From the NCBI GenBank assembly GCA_013792075.1, contig VMSR01000107.1, positions 1 through 62,116 of the forward strand: 62,116 bases of DNA, read 5' to 3'. Below are positions 52,659 through 61,699 of the stretch, in pieces. Origin of the DNA: Desulfobacula sp. (GTDB lineage Bacteria; Desulfobacterota; Desulfobacteria; Desulfobacterales; Desulfobacteraceae). A model generated the notes under the pieces. The model searched no databases and was not told the origin of the DNA. It saw nothing but the letters and a program-made list of their open reading frames with translations. A program made the translations under genes and the position numbers. Within the stretch, counting starts at the first letter, position 1. Every line of letters begins with the position of its first letter.

Positions 52659-54071
52659 ATGCAAGTTTACAAACGTTTTTTAACCGGCTGTTTGACCATT
52701 CTCTTCCTTTGCTGGAATTGTTCACCCGGTTTTGCCATTTCCATTCCCGATGAACAAAAGCTTAGCAAGGAATTTATGGAAATGATCCAGGAACAGCGGA
52801 TCACCCTCCGTGACCCCATTGCCATGCACATGATCAATACCGTGGGCAACCATATTCTGTCAAGCTTGCCCGTCCAGCCCTTTAATTATACCTTTTACCT
52901 GATCAATGATGACTCTTTTAATGCATTTGCAAGCCCGGCCGCCAATATTTTTGTTTATAAGGGGCTGATTTTCGCCCTGGAGAGTATTGACGAGTTTGCC
53001 GGAATAATGGCCCATGAAATTGCCCATGCCGCCAGCCGCCATGTATCCGAGTCCATTGACCGGTCCAAGGTGGTGGGATACAGCTCCATGGCCGGCATGC
53101 TGGCCGGTATCCTCATCGGAGCCGCCGGCGGGGGAGAAGCGGGCTCGGCAATGACCATCGGCTCCATAGCCGCCGGCCAGTCCGCCATGCTGGCCTTTAC
53201 CCGGGAAAATGAAAGCGATGCGGACCAGAAGGCCATCACATTTTTGGGCGAAACCGGATATTCCCCGGCAGGGCTTTTATCCGGGCTTACCAAGATGCGG
53301 GCAGCCGATTACCAGGGGATTGAAGGCATCCCTGACTATTTTAAAACCCATCCGGGCACGGGGAACAGAATTATCCACATCGCCGGACTTTTATCCGATT
53401 ACACGCCGCCCCCCCACATAAAATCAAGGCCGGAAACCTTTGAATTTAACATGGTCAAATTCAGGCTCATGGGGCTGTACGGAAACTTGGCCAAAAGCTT
53501 CAACAAAGTGGAAACACGATTGAAGGATGAGCCTGAAAACCCTGCCCTCCACTATGCCATGGGGCTGTTATACGCCAGAAAAAACAAACGGGCCCTGGCC
53601 ATCACCCATCTGCAGAAAGCCCTGGCCATTAACCTGTTCGAGCCCATGATCCTTTTGGAACTGGGCCGCGTCTATACGGATGACGGACAATTTGAAAAAG
53701 CCAAAGAGGTGCTGGCAGGCGTTGAGGAAAACCCCATCATGGGGCTTTGGGCAAAATATTATCTGGCCATTGCCCAGCTTGAATCCGGATATCTGGGTCC
53801 TGCCCAGAAAAATTTCAAAGAGGTGGTTGACCGGGAGGCCGAAAGTTTTCCCAGGGCCTATTACCATCTGGCCAATATCATGTCCCAGGATAAAAACCAG
53901 TCCATGTCCCATTATTATCTAGGCGTTTACTATTCAGAGGACAGGGATTTTAAAAATGCTGTTCTCCACCTGAGCCGGGCCATTGACACTCTGGAAGATC
54001 AAAAAATCAAGGACGATGCCAAGAAACGCCTTGAGAGCGTTTCCGGCATGATCAAAAGGCAAGTCCCTTAA
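52659..54071 (+). CDS. bepA: M48 metallopeptidase with TPR repeats (BepA-like)
   Basis: 470 residues. Signal peptide about 1-26. Zinc-binding HEIAH at 119-123 and a downstream Glu185 in ENESDAD. The second half (about 285-460) is TPR repeats, as in BepA. BepA degrades or helps fold LptD and other outer-membrane proteins in the periplasm. The length agrees with BepA (about 487). It follows the CheX-like gene by 33 bp and is convergent with an EF-G gene. Confidence 0.87.
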   Translation: MQVYKRFLTGCLTILFLCWNCSPGFAISIPDEQKLSKEFMEMIQEQRITLRDPIAMHMINTVGNHILSSLPVQPFNYTFYLINDDSFNAFASPAANIFVYKGLIFALESIDEFAGIMAHEIAHAASRHVSESIDRSKVVGYSSMAGMLAGILIGAAGGGEAGSAMTIGSIAAGQSAMLAFTRENESDADQKAITFLGETGYSPAGLLSGLTKMRAADYQGIEGIPDYFKTHPGTGNRIIHIAGLLSDYTPPPHIKSRPETFEFNMVKFRLMGLYGNLAKSFNKVETRLKDEPENPALHYAMGLLYARKNKRALAITHLQKALAINLFEPMILLELGRVYTDDGQFEKAKEVLAGVEENPIMGLWAKYYLAIAQLESGYLGPAQKNFKEVVDREAESFPRAYYHLANIMSQDKNQSMSHYYLGVYYSEDRDFKNAVLHLSRAIDTLEDQKIKDDAKKRLESVSGMIKRQVP

Positions 54072-54078
54072 GGGAACA

Positions 54079-56112
54079 TCAAACCCTGTCAAATTTTGAA
54101 AATTGCATGCTGAATGTCCCCCTGCCCTGGGTGGCAGACCGAATGGCCGTGGAATACCCGAACATTCTGGATAGGGGAACCACGGCCTTAATCACCTGGA
54201 TCCCTGCCTTTGGGTTAATGGACTCCACCCTGCCCCCCCGGGCGTTTAAATCGGAGATGGCATCCCCCATGTAGGCGTCGGGCACAAAGACTTCCACGGA
54301 CATGATGGGTTCCAAAAGTGCAATTTTGGTGCTGTTCAGTGCATTCTTACAGGCCATGGACGCACACACGGAAAAGGCAAGCTCCGAACTTCTGCCCTCT
54401 TCAAAGGCACCGCTTTCCAAGACAATTTCCACATCCACCAGGGGATATCCTTTTAAAAAACCGCCTTCAAGACTTTCCCGGATCCCGGTTTCAATGGCCG
54501 CAACATATTGCTCAGGTATTTGTTCGGGTGTGGTTTCCGAGATAAAGCTAACGCCCTTTCCCCGTTCCAGGGGCATAAGCCGTATGGCCACCTTTGCATA
54601 ATGCGCTTTTCCGGTAATCTCCCGTTCAAAAACAGCCTCCCCCCTTGCAGGAGCGGTAACCACTTCCCTGTAAACCACCTGGGGGCTGCCCACGTTGACA
54701 TGGGTGTTAAATTCCTTGTGCATCCGGGATATGATGATCTCAAGATGGAGTTCTCCCATGCCCGAAAGAATGGTCTGGCCGGTTTCTTCATCCCGGCTCA
54801 CCTTAAGGGTGGGATCTTCAATGGTAAATTTCTCCAGCACATTGTCTATTTTTTCCTGGTCTGCATGGGTCTTGGGTTCAATGGCAATGGAGATCACCGG
54901 GGCCTCATATTCCATTTTTTCAAGAAATGCCGGAAAGTTCTGGGAACACAGGGTATCACCGGTTCCCGAATCCTTAAGCCCCACAATGCCGATGATATCC
55001 CCTGCCGATGCCTGGTCGATGCGTTCCCTTTTATTGGCATGCATCTTCAGGATTCGGGACAATTTTTCAGTTCTGTTCAAAGCCGGATTAAACACCTCTG
55101 ATCCGGATTCGAGTTTTCCCGAATAAATTCTGGCAAAGGAAAGCTTTCTGCCCTCAATCATGGACACCTTGAAGATAAGCGCCGCCAGGGGGCCGTTCTT
55201 TTCGGGTAAAAATTTTACTTCCTCTCCTGTTTCCGGATGAATCCCCTTTATGGGGGGCACATCCTTGGGACTTGGTAAAAACAATTCCACGGCATTGAGC
55301 AGGGGCTGGATCCCTTTGTTTTTTAATGCGCTGCCGCAGAGAACCGGCACAATTTTCCGGGCAATGGTGGCAGAACGGATGGCAGCTATCAAATCCTGGC
55401 TCGGGATCTCTTCTTCACCCAGATACCGTTCCATGATCGTATCATCCACCTCGGACAAGGCTTCCAGCAGACGTTCCCTGTATTCCAGGGCCAGGTCTGC
55501 ATATTCCCCGTCAATATCACTGATGGTAAATTGGGCACCCAGGCTTTCATCATTCCAACAAATCTGCTGCATGTTGATCAAGTCGATCACGCCGGCAAAC
55601 CGATCCTCAGACCCCATGGGCACCTGAATCATCACCGGGTTGGCATGCAATTTTTGGATCATGGAATCCACGGCTGCAAAAAAATCAGCCCCGGTTCGGT
55701 CCATCTTGTTGATAAAGGCCATCCGGGGGACCGAATAGCGATCTGCCTGGCGCCATACGGTTTCAGACTGGGGTTCCACTCCGCCGACGGCGCAGAACAC
55801 CCCGATGGCACCGTCCAGCACCCGCAGGGCCCGTTCCACTTCCACGGTAAAATCCACGTGTCCCGGGGTGTCGATGATCTGGATCACGGATTCATTCCAT
55901 TCACAGGTGGTAACCGCAGAGGTAATGGTGATTCCCCGGTCCTGTTCGTCCTGCATCCAGTCCATAATCGCCTCGCCATCATGGACCTCGCCAAGTTTAT
56001 AGGACTTGCCCGTATAGTACAGAATCCGTTCCGTTACCGTGGTCTTGCCCGCATCAATATGGGCCATGATGCCGATATTTCTAATCTTTGATATATTTTT
56101 TTGTTTGCTCAT
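54079..56112 (-). CDS. fusA: elongation factor G paralogue
   Basis: 677 residues, all five EF-G domains. The G motifs are AHIDAGKTT (about 16-24), switch [12 protein letters not shown] (about 81-87) and NKMD. The segment before RGITI is MQDEQD, not the MEEKE- form usual in the str-operon EF-G, so this is probably an EF-G2/FusA2-type second copy. It stands alone with no rpsL/rpsG/tuf, and the start lacks a clear ribosome-binding site. A -10-like TATAAT lies at 56145-56150 on the minus strand. Confidence 0.88.
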   Translation of the reverse strand: MSKQKNISKIRNIGIMAHIDAGKTTVTERILYYTGKSYKLGEVHDGEAIMDWMQDEQDRGITITSAVTTCEWNESVIQIIDTPGHVDFTVEVERALRVLDGAIGVFCAVGGVEPQSETVWRQADRYSVPRMAFINKMDRTGADFFAAVDSMIQKLHANPVMIQVPMGSEDRFAGVIDLINMQQICWNDESLGAQFTISDIDGEYADLALEYRERLLEALSEVDDTIMERYLGEEEIPSQDLIAAIRSATIARKIVPVLCGSALKNKGIQPLLNAVELFLPSPKDVPPIKGIHPETGEEVKFLPEKNGPLAALIFKVSMIEGRKLSFARIYSGKLESGSEVFNPALNRTEKLSRILKMHANKRERIDQASAGDIIGIVGLKDSGTGDTLCSQNFPAFLEKMEYEAPVISIAIEPKTHADQEKIDNVLEKFTIEDPTLKVSRDEETGQTILSGMGELHLEIIISRMHKEFNTHVNVGSPQVVYREVVTAPARGEAVFEREITGKAHYAKVAIRLMPLERGKGVSFISETTPEQIPEQYVAAIETGIRESLEGGFLKGYPLVDVEIVLESGAFEEGRSSELAFSVCASMACKNALNSTKIALLEPIMSVEVFVPDAYMGDAISDLNARGGRVESINPKAGIQVIKAVVPLSRMFGYSTAIRSATQGRGTFSMQFSKFDRV

Positions 56113-56528
56113 TTTACAATCAACATATTTGGTTTGATAAAAGTATTATATAAAAATCCGTCAAAAAGACGTGTTTTTGCAACGCCCTTGTCAGTGGTGC
56201 TCTGATCCTGCATGTCCGGGTCAGGGCTGCCTGAATTCGTATTTTCCCGGTTTGCCCCGCCGGCAGACCCGCAAACCATAAAGCATATCGGCCCAATAAA
56301 AAAAATACTATTTTTTTTTAAAATTCATCCAGTGAAAAAGCCCATAAATTCCTTAATTTAAATGGGAATTAATACAGTATTGCCTAGGGCGTGTCAAGAA
56401 AATATACCTTGCAAAACAGGGACAGGTTTAATAAAATCAGGCGCAAAACCCTAAGGATGGTTCCCGGATGGATGCAACCGTCTTTTTCCAAGACAACCCT
56501 TTTTCAATCAGGAGCAGGCGGATAAAAT
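56113..56528. other. 416-bp intergenic region upstream of the EF-G paralogue
   Basis: Contains a possible -10 for EF-G at 56145-56150, an unexplained 7-bp stem-loop with 15-nt loop at 56249-56277 (GGTTTGC and GCAAACC), and an A8-TA-C-TA-T9 palindrome at 56298-56319. No gene is recognised. Confidence 0.5.
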
Positions 56529-56900
56529 ATGATTCCAGGGTTTGAAAAACTGGTGGAGCAGAGAATACAAAAGGCCCAGAAGGAAGGCGTGTTTGACAAT
56601 TTGGAAGGCCGGGGCCGGCCCTTAACTTTTAAAGATGAGCATGTCCCCGAAGAGTTGCGCCTTGCCCATAAAATTCTTAAAAATGCCGGATTTCTGCCCC
56701 CTGAAATAGAATTAAAAAAGAAAATAACCCAGGTTGAGCATTTGCTTGAAGCCACGGAATTTGGCTCTCCCCAGCGAGCGGCCATCCAAAAAAAGCTCAA
56801 CTACCTTTTGACAAAACTTAACACCGCCAGGGGAAGCACCGCCTCTTTTTCCCTGATGACAGAACACTACAGGGAAACGATTATAAAGAGATTATCATGA
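56529..56900 (+). CDS. DUF1992 (DnaJC28-like conserved domain) protein
   Basis: 123 residues with the DUF1992 core: IQKAQKEGVFDNLEGRGRPL (in part, about 12-32), then a helical coiled C-terminal part. It resembles the conserved domain of eukaryotic DNAJC28 without the J-domain. Function unknown. Its stop overlaps the next gene by ATGA. Confidence 0.85.
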   Translation: MIPGFEKLVEQRIQKAQKEGVFDNLEGRGRPLTFKDEHVPEELRLAHKILKNAGFLPPEIELKKKITQVEHLLEATEFGSPQRAAIQKKLNYLLTKLNTARGSTASFSLMTEHYRETIIKRLS

Positions 56901-57391
56901 ATATACGAAAATCAGACAAAGACGGACTTTTCAAAAGTATTTTTACAGCCTATTTTATTTTGCTGTTACACGTGTTTCTGTTGGCAGGTGTCGGTCTGTC
57001 GGTGGTTCTTTTCAAGGGGGTATACCATTATCTGCCCTATATAATGGCAGGTCTTGCCATTCTGGTTCTGTCCGTGGCCTGGATTGTATACCGGCGGATG
57101 CGGGAAAATTCAATTCATATCCGGGACGTGCTTTCCATGCCGGAATTCCAGGACAGAACCGTTGAAGTCAAACTGCTGGGCGGCCTGGCTTCGTTTAAGA
57201 TAAAGGCAAAGGAAAAGAACCCTCTGCTTTTGGATCAGGCTTCCGGCCTGTCCTTGGCCGACAACCGCCTCATTGAAACTTCAGTGATCACGGCGGAACG
57301 CAAACTGCTCGAACTGAACACCCTCCATGAAAAGGACCTGATAACCCAGGAAGAATTTGAAACCGCAAGACAAAATATTATCCAGGGATAA
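56897..57391 (+). CDS. membrane protein with two helices and SHOCT-like tail
   Basis: 164 residues: two hydrophobic helices (about 15-40 and 48-67), a soluble helical domain, and a C-terminal EKDLITQEEFETARQNII stretch like SHOCT oligomerisation tails. Family not recognised beyond that. It is translationally coupled to the DUF1992 gene and followed by ddl. Confidence 0.7.
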   Translation: MNIRKSDKDGLFKSIFTAYFILLLHVFLLAGVGLSVVLFKGVYHYLPYIMAGLAILVLSVAWIVYRRMRENSIHIRDVLSMPEFQDRTVEVKLLGGLASFKIKAKEKNPLLLDQASGLSLADNRLIETSVITAERKLLELNTLHEKDLITQEEFETARQNIIQG

Positions 57392-57408
57392 TGCCCAAGG
57401 AGTGTAAG

Positions 57409-58368
57409 ATGAAAAAAATCAGACTGGCCCTTTTGTCCGGCGGCGTCTCTTCGGAAAGAGAGGTCTCCTTGAACAGCGGCGCCCAGGTGTATAACGCCCT
57501 GGACAAAGATCGCTACGCGATTACCCAATACGACCCGAAAACCGATTTGCCGAAACTTGTCATGGATGCACCTGATATCGATGCTGCCCTGATCATCCTC
57601 CACGGACCCTTTGGCGAGGACGGAACAGTCCAGGGACTCTTGGATCTTCTGGACATCCCCTACCAGGGTGCAGGCGTACTAGGGTCTGCCGTTGCCATGA
57701 ACAAACTGGTTGCCAAACGCCTGTATGAAGGCGCCAAGGTTCCCACGCCCTCCTATCTTTCCTTTACCCTGAACCAAGAAATCAACATCCCGGAAGTGGT
57801 CACACGCCTTGGCCTCCCCCTGGTGGTCAAACCGGCCTGTGCCGGATCCAGTGTGGGCATGACCATTGTAAAAGCGCAAAAAGAGTTGGCAGAAGCTATC
57901 CGACTGGGGTTTGCCCATGACGACACCCTGATCTTTGAAACCTATGTCAAGGGGATAGAACTGACCTGCGGGGTCCTGGGAAACGAAACCCTGGAGGCCC
58001 TGCCGGTCATTGAAATCATACCCGGGGCATCCCATGAATACTTTGATTACGAGGCCAAATACGTGGCAGGGGAAACCGAAGAGATCTGCCCGGCCCGCAT
58101 TGATGAGCCGACCCGGGAAAAGGTTCAAAAATTGGCCATAAAAGCCCATGAGGCATTATTTCTCAAGGGGTATTCCAGAACCGATATGATCTTGAAAGAC
58201 GGAAACTTGTCCGTCCTTGAAACCAATACCATCCCCGGCATGACGGCCACCAGCCTCTTTCCCCAGTCGGCACAGGTGGGTGGATACTCATTTTCAGCCT
58301 TGCTGGACAAATTGATCCAATTGGCCATTGAAGAAAACAAACGAACAAATTTAAGGAGAGTAAAATGA
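57409..58368 (+). CDS. ddl: D-alanine-D-alanine ligase
   Basis: 319 residues from the ATG at 57409 with AAGGAG upstream; an ATG six codons earlier is less likely. N-terminal LLSGGVSSEREVSLNSG (in part, about 7-23), GEDGTVQG near 74-81, ATP-grasp body, and C-terminal LETNTIPGMT. It makes D-Ala-D-Ala for peptidoglycan. It overlaps the PurD-PurE gene by ATGA. Confidence 0.92.
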   Translation: MKKIRLALLSGGVSSEREVSLNSGAQVYNALDKDRYAITQYDPKTDLPKLVMDAPDIDAALIILHGPFGEDGTVQGLLDLLDIPYQGAGVLGSAVAMNKLVAKRLYEGAKVPTPSYLSFTLNQEINIPEVVTRLGLPLVVKPACAGSSVGMTIVKAQKELAEAIRLGFAHDDTLIFETYVKGIELTCGVLGNETLEALPVIEIIPGASHEYFDYEAKYVAGETEEICPARIDEPTREKVQKLAIKAHEALFLKGYSRTDMILKDGNLSVLETNTIPGMTATSLFPQSAQVGGYSFSALLDKLIQLAIEENKRTNLRRVK

Positions 58369-60128
58369 AAATTCTCGTCATCGGCAGTGGCGGCCGGGAA
58401 CATACATTGGTATGGAAGATATCCAAAAGTCCTCTGGTTGAAAAGATCTATTGCGCCCCGGGCAATGCCGGCACCCACGAACTGGCTGAAAATATTCCCA
58501 TCGATGCCGAAGATATTGACGGGCTGGCAGCCTTTGCAAAGGAAAATCAGATCGACCTCACAGTGGTAGGACCCGAAGGCCCCCTGGTAAAAGGGATCAT
58601 CGATGTATTCGAGCAGCAGGGCCTTGTGGCCTTTGGCCCCAGCAAGGCCGCGGCCCAGCTTGAAGGCTCTAAAATTTTTTCAAAAAATCACATGCGCAAG
58701 TACAATATCCCCTGTGCCATGGGCAAGGCCTTTACAGACCCGGCAAAGGCCAAGTCCTATGCCAAGGCCCTTGGCGCCCCCTGCGTGGTCAAGGCCGACG
58801 GGCTTGCGGCCGGAAAGGGCGTGATCATCTGTGCCACTCTGGACGAAGCAGACCAAGCCATTGACAGCATGCTCACAGAAAATGTTTTCGGGGATGCCGG
58901 GGCCATTGTGGTGGTGGAAGAATGCCTAAAGGGAGAGGAAGCCTCCTTTATCGCCCTCACCGACGGCAAGACCGTACTGCTGTTGCCCGAATCCCAGGAT
59001 CACAAACGGGTGTTTGACAATGATGAAGGCCCCAACACCGGCGGCATGGGCGCCTATTCCCCGGCTCCGGTCCTGGACCACATGCTCAGACAAAAAGCCA
59101 TGCGAGAGGTCATGATCCCCACGATCCAGGGAATGGCCAAGGAAGGCACCCCCTTTAAAGGGGTTCTCTATGCAGGGCTCATGGTGGACAAGGATCAGAT
59201 CAAGGTGCTCGAATTCAATACCCGCCTGGGAGATCCCGAGACCCAGCCCATTTTAATGCGCCTTGAAAATGACCTGGTCCCCCTGATGGAAGCCTGTTGT
59301 GACGGCACCCTGCACCTCCACACCACAAAAATTGATCCAAGAGCCGCCATCTGCGTGGTTGTTTCTGCCGGAGGATACCCGGGCGCCTATGAAAAAGGCC
59401 ATGAAATTCTGGGCCTTGAACAGGCCAACCAGGTAAAAAACACCGTGGTCTTCCATGCAGGAACCAACCTTGATGGGAAGACCATCGTCTCTGCCGGCGG
59501 CAGAATTTTGGGGGTTACCTCCCTGGGGGATACCATCGAACAGGCAATTAACACCGCCTATGCGGCATGTGCGAAGATTTCCTTCAAAGACCACTTCTAT
59601 CGAAAAGATATCGGGGCCAAAGCCCTGAAACGCCTGTCCATTCCCCCCAAGGTCGGGGTGATCATGGGAAGCGATTCGGATTTTTCCGTCATGGAAAAGG
59701 CATTGTCCGTCCTGAAAAAATTTGATATCCCCTATTATGTGACCGTGGCATCGGCCCACAGGACGCCGGATGCGGCGGCAAAGCTGGCAAAAGAAGCCAG
59801 GGAAAAAGGGGTGCAGGTCTTGATCTGCGGGGCAGGACACGCTGCCCATCTGGCCGGGGTCATTGCCGCCCATACCACCCTGCCCGTACTAGGGGTTCCC
59901 ATTGATTCCTCAGCCCTCCAGGGATTGGACAGCCTATTGGCCACCGTTCAGATGCCCCCGGGTATTCCCGTGGCCACCATGGCCATCGGCAAATCCGGCG
60001 CCCATAACGCAGGTATTTTTGCAGCCCAGATTATCGGGGTCTCAGATCCTGGAATGGCCCAGAAACTTGCGGATTTCAAACAGGAAATGGCGGACGCGGT
60101 CCGCAAAAAAGCCAAAAGCTTTGCCTGA
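58365..60128 (+). CDS. purDE: PurD-PurE fusion: GAR synthetase joined to N5-CAIR mutase
   Basis: 587 residues in one frame. Residues 1-420 are PurD (phosphoribosylamine-glycine ligase): GSGGREHTL at 6-14, GPEGPL near 70, ATP-grasp KADGLAAGKGV and LEFNTRLGDPE. After a short linker, residues 428-587 are PurE: GSDSDFSVM, SAHRTPD and GAGHAAHLAG, the class I mutase motifs. The two act at steps 2 and 6 of purine synthesis and are normally separate polypeptides. No frameshift or stop lies between them, so it looks like a true fusion. Confidence 0.9.
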   Translation: MKILVIGSGGREHTLVWKISKSPLVEKIYCAPGNAGTHELAENIPIDAEDIDGLAAFAKENQIDLTVVGPEGPLVKGIIDVFEQQGLVAFGPSKAAAQLEGSKIFSKNHMRKYNIPCAMGKAFTDPAKAKSYAKALGAPCVVKADGLAAGKGVIICATLDEADQAIDSMLTENVFGDAGAIVVVEECLKGEEASFIALTDGKTVLLLPESQDHKRVFDNDEGPNTGGMGAYSPAPVLDHMLRQKAMREVMIPTIQGMAKEGTPFKGVLYAGLMVDKDQIKVLEFNTRLGDPETQPILMRLENDLVPLMEACCDGTLHLHTTKIDPRAAICVVVSAGGYPGAYEKGHEILGLEQANQVKNTVVFHAGTNLDGKTIVSAGGRILGVTSLGDTIEQAINTAYAACAKISFKDHFYRKDIGAKALKRLSIPPKVGVIMGSDSDFSVMEKALSVLKKFDIPYYVTVASAHRTPDAAAKLAKEAREKGVQVLICGAGHAAHLAGVIAAHTTLPVLGVPIDSSALQGLDSLLATVQMPPGIPVATMAIGKSGAHNAGIFAAQIIGVSDPGMAQKLADFKQEMADAVRKKAKSFA

Positions 60129-60138
60129 CAGAACAAAA

Positions 60139-60783
60139 ATGGTCCGGGTGGATCCGGAAAACCTGAGGTTACCCACCCACCCGGACCATGGGAAAATCAT
60201 TGAAGCCGGAAAGATCATCTGTTGCCAGGGAATTGTGATTTTTCCGGCCCAATGCCTTTATGGGGTGGCCGCAAATGCCCTGGATCCCGGCGCCGTCCGG
60301 AAAGTTTTTGAGATCAAACAGCGGCCCCTGAACAATCCGATCCTTGTCCTGATTCATACCCGTGATGATTTAAAACACCTGGTTAAAAGAATTCCCGATA
60401 CAGCCCAGCTCCTCATGGACCGGTTCTGGCCCGGCAATCTGACCCTGATCTTTGAGGCCGCCGACCATGTGTCCCCCCTTCTGACTGCCGGCACCGGAAA
60501 AATCGGCATCCGGATCCCCGCCCACCCCGCGGCCCGGGCCCTGGTGGAAAAGGTAAAAGGCCCCATCACCGGCACCAGCGCCAATCTTTCAGGACAGCCC
60601 GGCTGCAGCCGGGTCGATCAGCTGCCTGCTGCCATTATTCACGGGGCAGATCTGATTTTAGACGCAGGTCCCCTAAAAGGAGGCCCGGGATCCTCCATTG
60701 TGGATGTCACCACCGATCCTGTGCGCATTCTCCGCCAGGGGGCGGTTGCCGCCTGGCAAATCCACCAGGCCCTTTTATCTTAA
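60139..60783 (+). CDS. tsaC: threonylcarbamoyl-AMP synthase
   Basis: 214 residues from the ATG at 60139, 10 bp after purDE. A YrdC/Sua5 domain with the family start VIFPAQCLYGVAANAL (in part), KQRPLNNPI near 60-70, PGNLTLIF near 100, and GTSANLSG (about 151-158). It makes threonylcarbamoyl-AMP for t6A37 tRNA modification. Short form without the Sua5 C-terminal domain. Confidence 0.9.
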   Translation: MVRVDPENLRLPTHPDHGKIIEAGKIICCQGIVIFPAQCLYGVAANALDPGAVRKVFEIKQRPLNNPILVLIHTRDDLKHLVKRIPDTAQLLMDRFWPGNLTLIFEAADHVSPLLTAGTGKIGIRIPAHPAARALVEKVKGPITGTSANLSGQPGCSRVDQLPAAIIHGADLILDAGPLKGGPGSSIVDVTTDPVRILRQGAVAAWQIHQALLS

Positions 60784-60809
60784 AAATAAGGCTATTAAAA
60801 CGAGCTTGC

Positions 60810-61544
60810 TTATTTTTCAAAATACCCATGCTGTAAAAAATATTTTGTCTGATGAATAACATCCTCGGATTTCATTATAAACGGGTGGGAATGGGGCAAA
60901 ACCAGAAAATCAGACATGCCGTCAACCTTTGCGTTGTCTATTGAGACTTTTCCGTCATCCTCACCCGGGATCAGAAGCGACAGGATGAAGTTGATGCTCT
61001 TGTTCCCCGTAATGACCCCCAATTCAAAATGAACCGCCCCCAGCTTGGAAGGAATACCATCGGTCCCCAGCTGTAAGCCTGCCGGGCCGTTGAGCCAGTA
61101 GAATCCGGGCAGCTGCCCTATCTTATCCACAACCTGGCTGCCCTTGTTCGGCGGACTGAGCATCACGACCCGCCCAAGATTTTCAATCTGATTTATTGAA
61201 AGGTATTGGCGGACAAGAATGCCCCCCAATGAATGGGTGACAAAGTGAATTCGCTTGGGAAAAAAAGCCTGACATTGGATGAGGGCTTTGGAAATCGTAT
61301 CATTTGCCAGTTTCTCGATTCCGAACTTTCTGGATGGATACTCCATGTTAACAACCCTATACCCCTCCCGGGACAAGGCTTTTTCCATGGCGCCCATGGA
61401 ATTGCGGGTCCGGGCCAACCCATGCAAAAGGATGACGCACTCATTTTCAGGAGAGGTGATCTTATTTTCCGACGGTCCCGCAAAACCATATCCGCAAAAC
61501 ACCAGGGGTATTAAGAACAGCAATAGAATTTGAAATGTCCCCAT
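60810..61544 (-). CDS. exported alpha/beta-hydrolase (lipase/esterase-like)
   Basis: 244 residues. N-terminal signal (about 1-22), oxyanion segment ILLHGLARTRNSM (about 38-50) and nucleophile elbow THSLGG (Ser about 107). The fold and HGLA...R pattern match bacterial triacylglycerol lipase/acetyltransferase-like hydrolases. The substrate is presumably a lipid ester, by family. Convergent with tsaC. Confidence 0.84.
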   Translation of the reverse strand: MGTFQILLLFLIPLVFCGYGFAGPSENKITSPENECVILLHGLARTRNSMGAMEKALSREGYRVVNMEYPSRKFGIEKLANDTISKALIQCQAFFPKRIHFVTHSLGGILVRQYLSINQIENLGRVVMLSPPNKGSQVVDKIGQLPGFYWLNGPAGLQLGTDGIPSKLGAVHFELGVITGNKSINFILSLLIPGEDDGKVSIDNAKVDGMSDFLVLPHSHPFIMKSEDVIHQTKYFLQHGYFEK

Positions 61545-61643
61545 TTTGTTAGTTCCCCTTCACTTTTGATACTCGTGTCATTGTCTATCTTTTTGTTCAA
61601 AAACAAGCAAGCGATCATTTTTAGGTGCAGATTGTCAAACAGC

Positions 61644-61685
61644 GTCCAAAATTGACCCCCCATCACCGTCAAATTTTGACCCCCC
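61644..61685. repeat. tandem terminal repeats of the IS21-type element
   Basis: Two near-identical 18-mers, GTCCAAAATTGACCCCCC at 61644-61661 and GTCAAATTTTGACCCCCC at 61668-61685, 24 bp apart in the same orientation, as in IS21 ends where several such sites bind the transposase. Confidence 0.65.
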
Positions 61686-61699
61686 TAAAATTAAAAAAA

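Noticed and set aside
56249-56277. terminator for EF-G or DUF1992
   Set aside because: The stem has no U-run on either strand and lies upstream, not downstream, of both genes.
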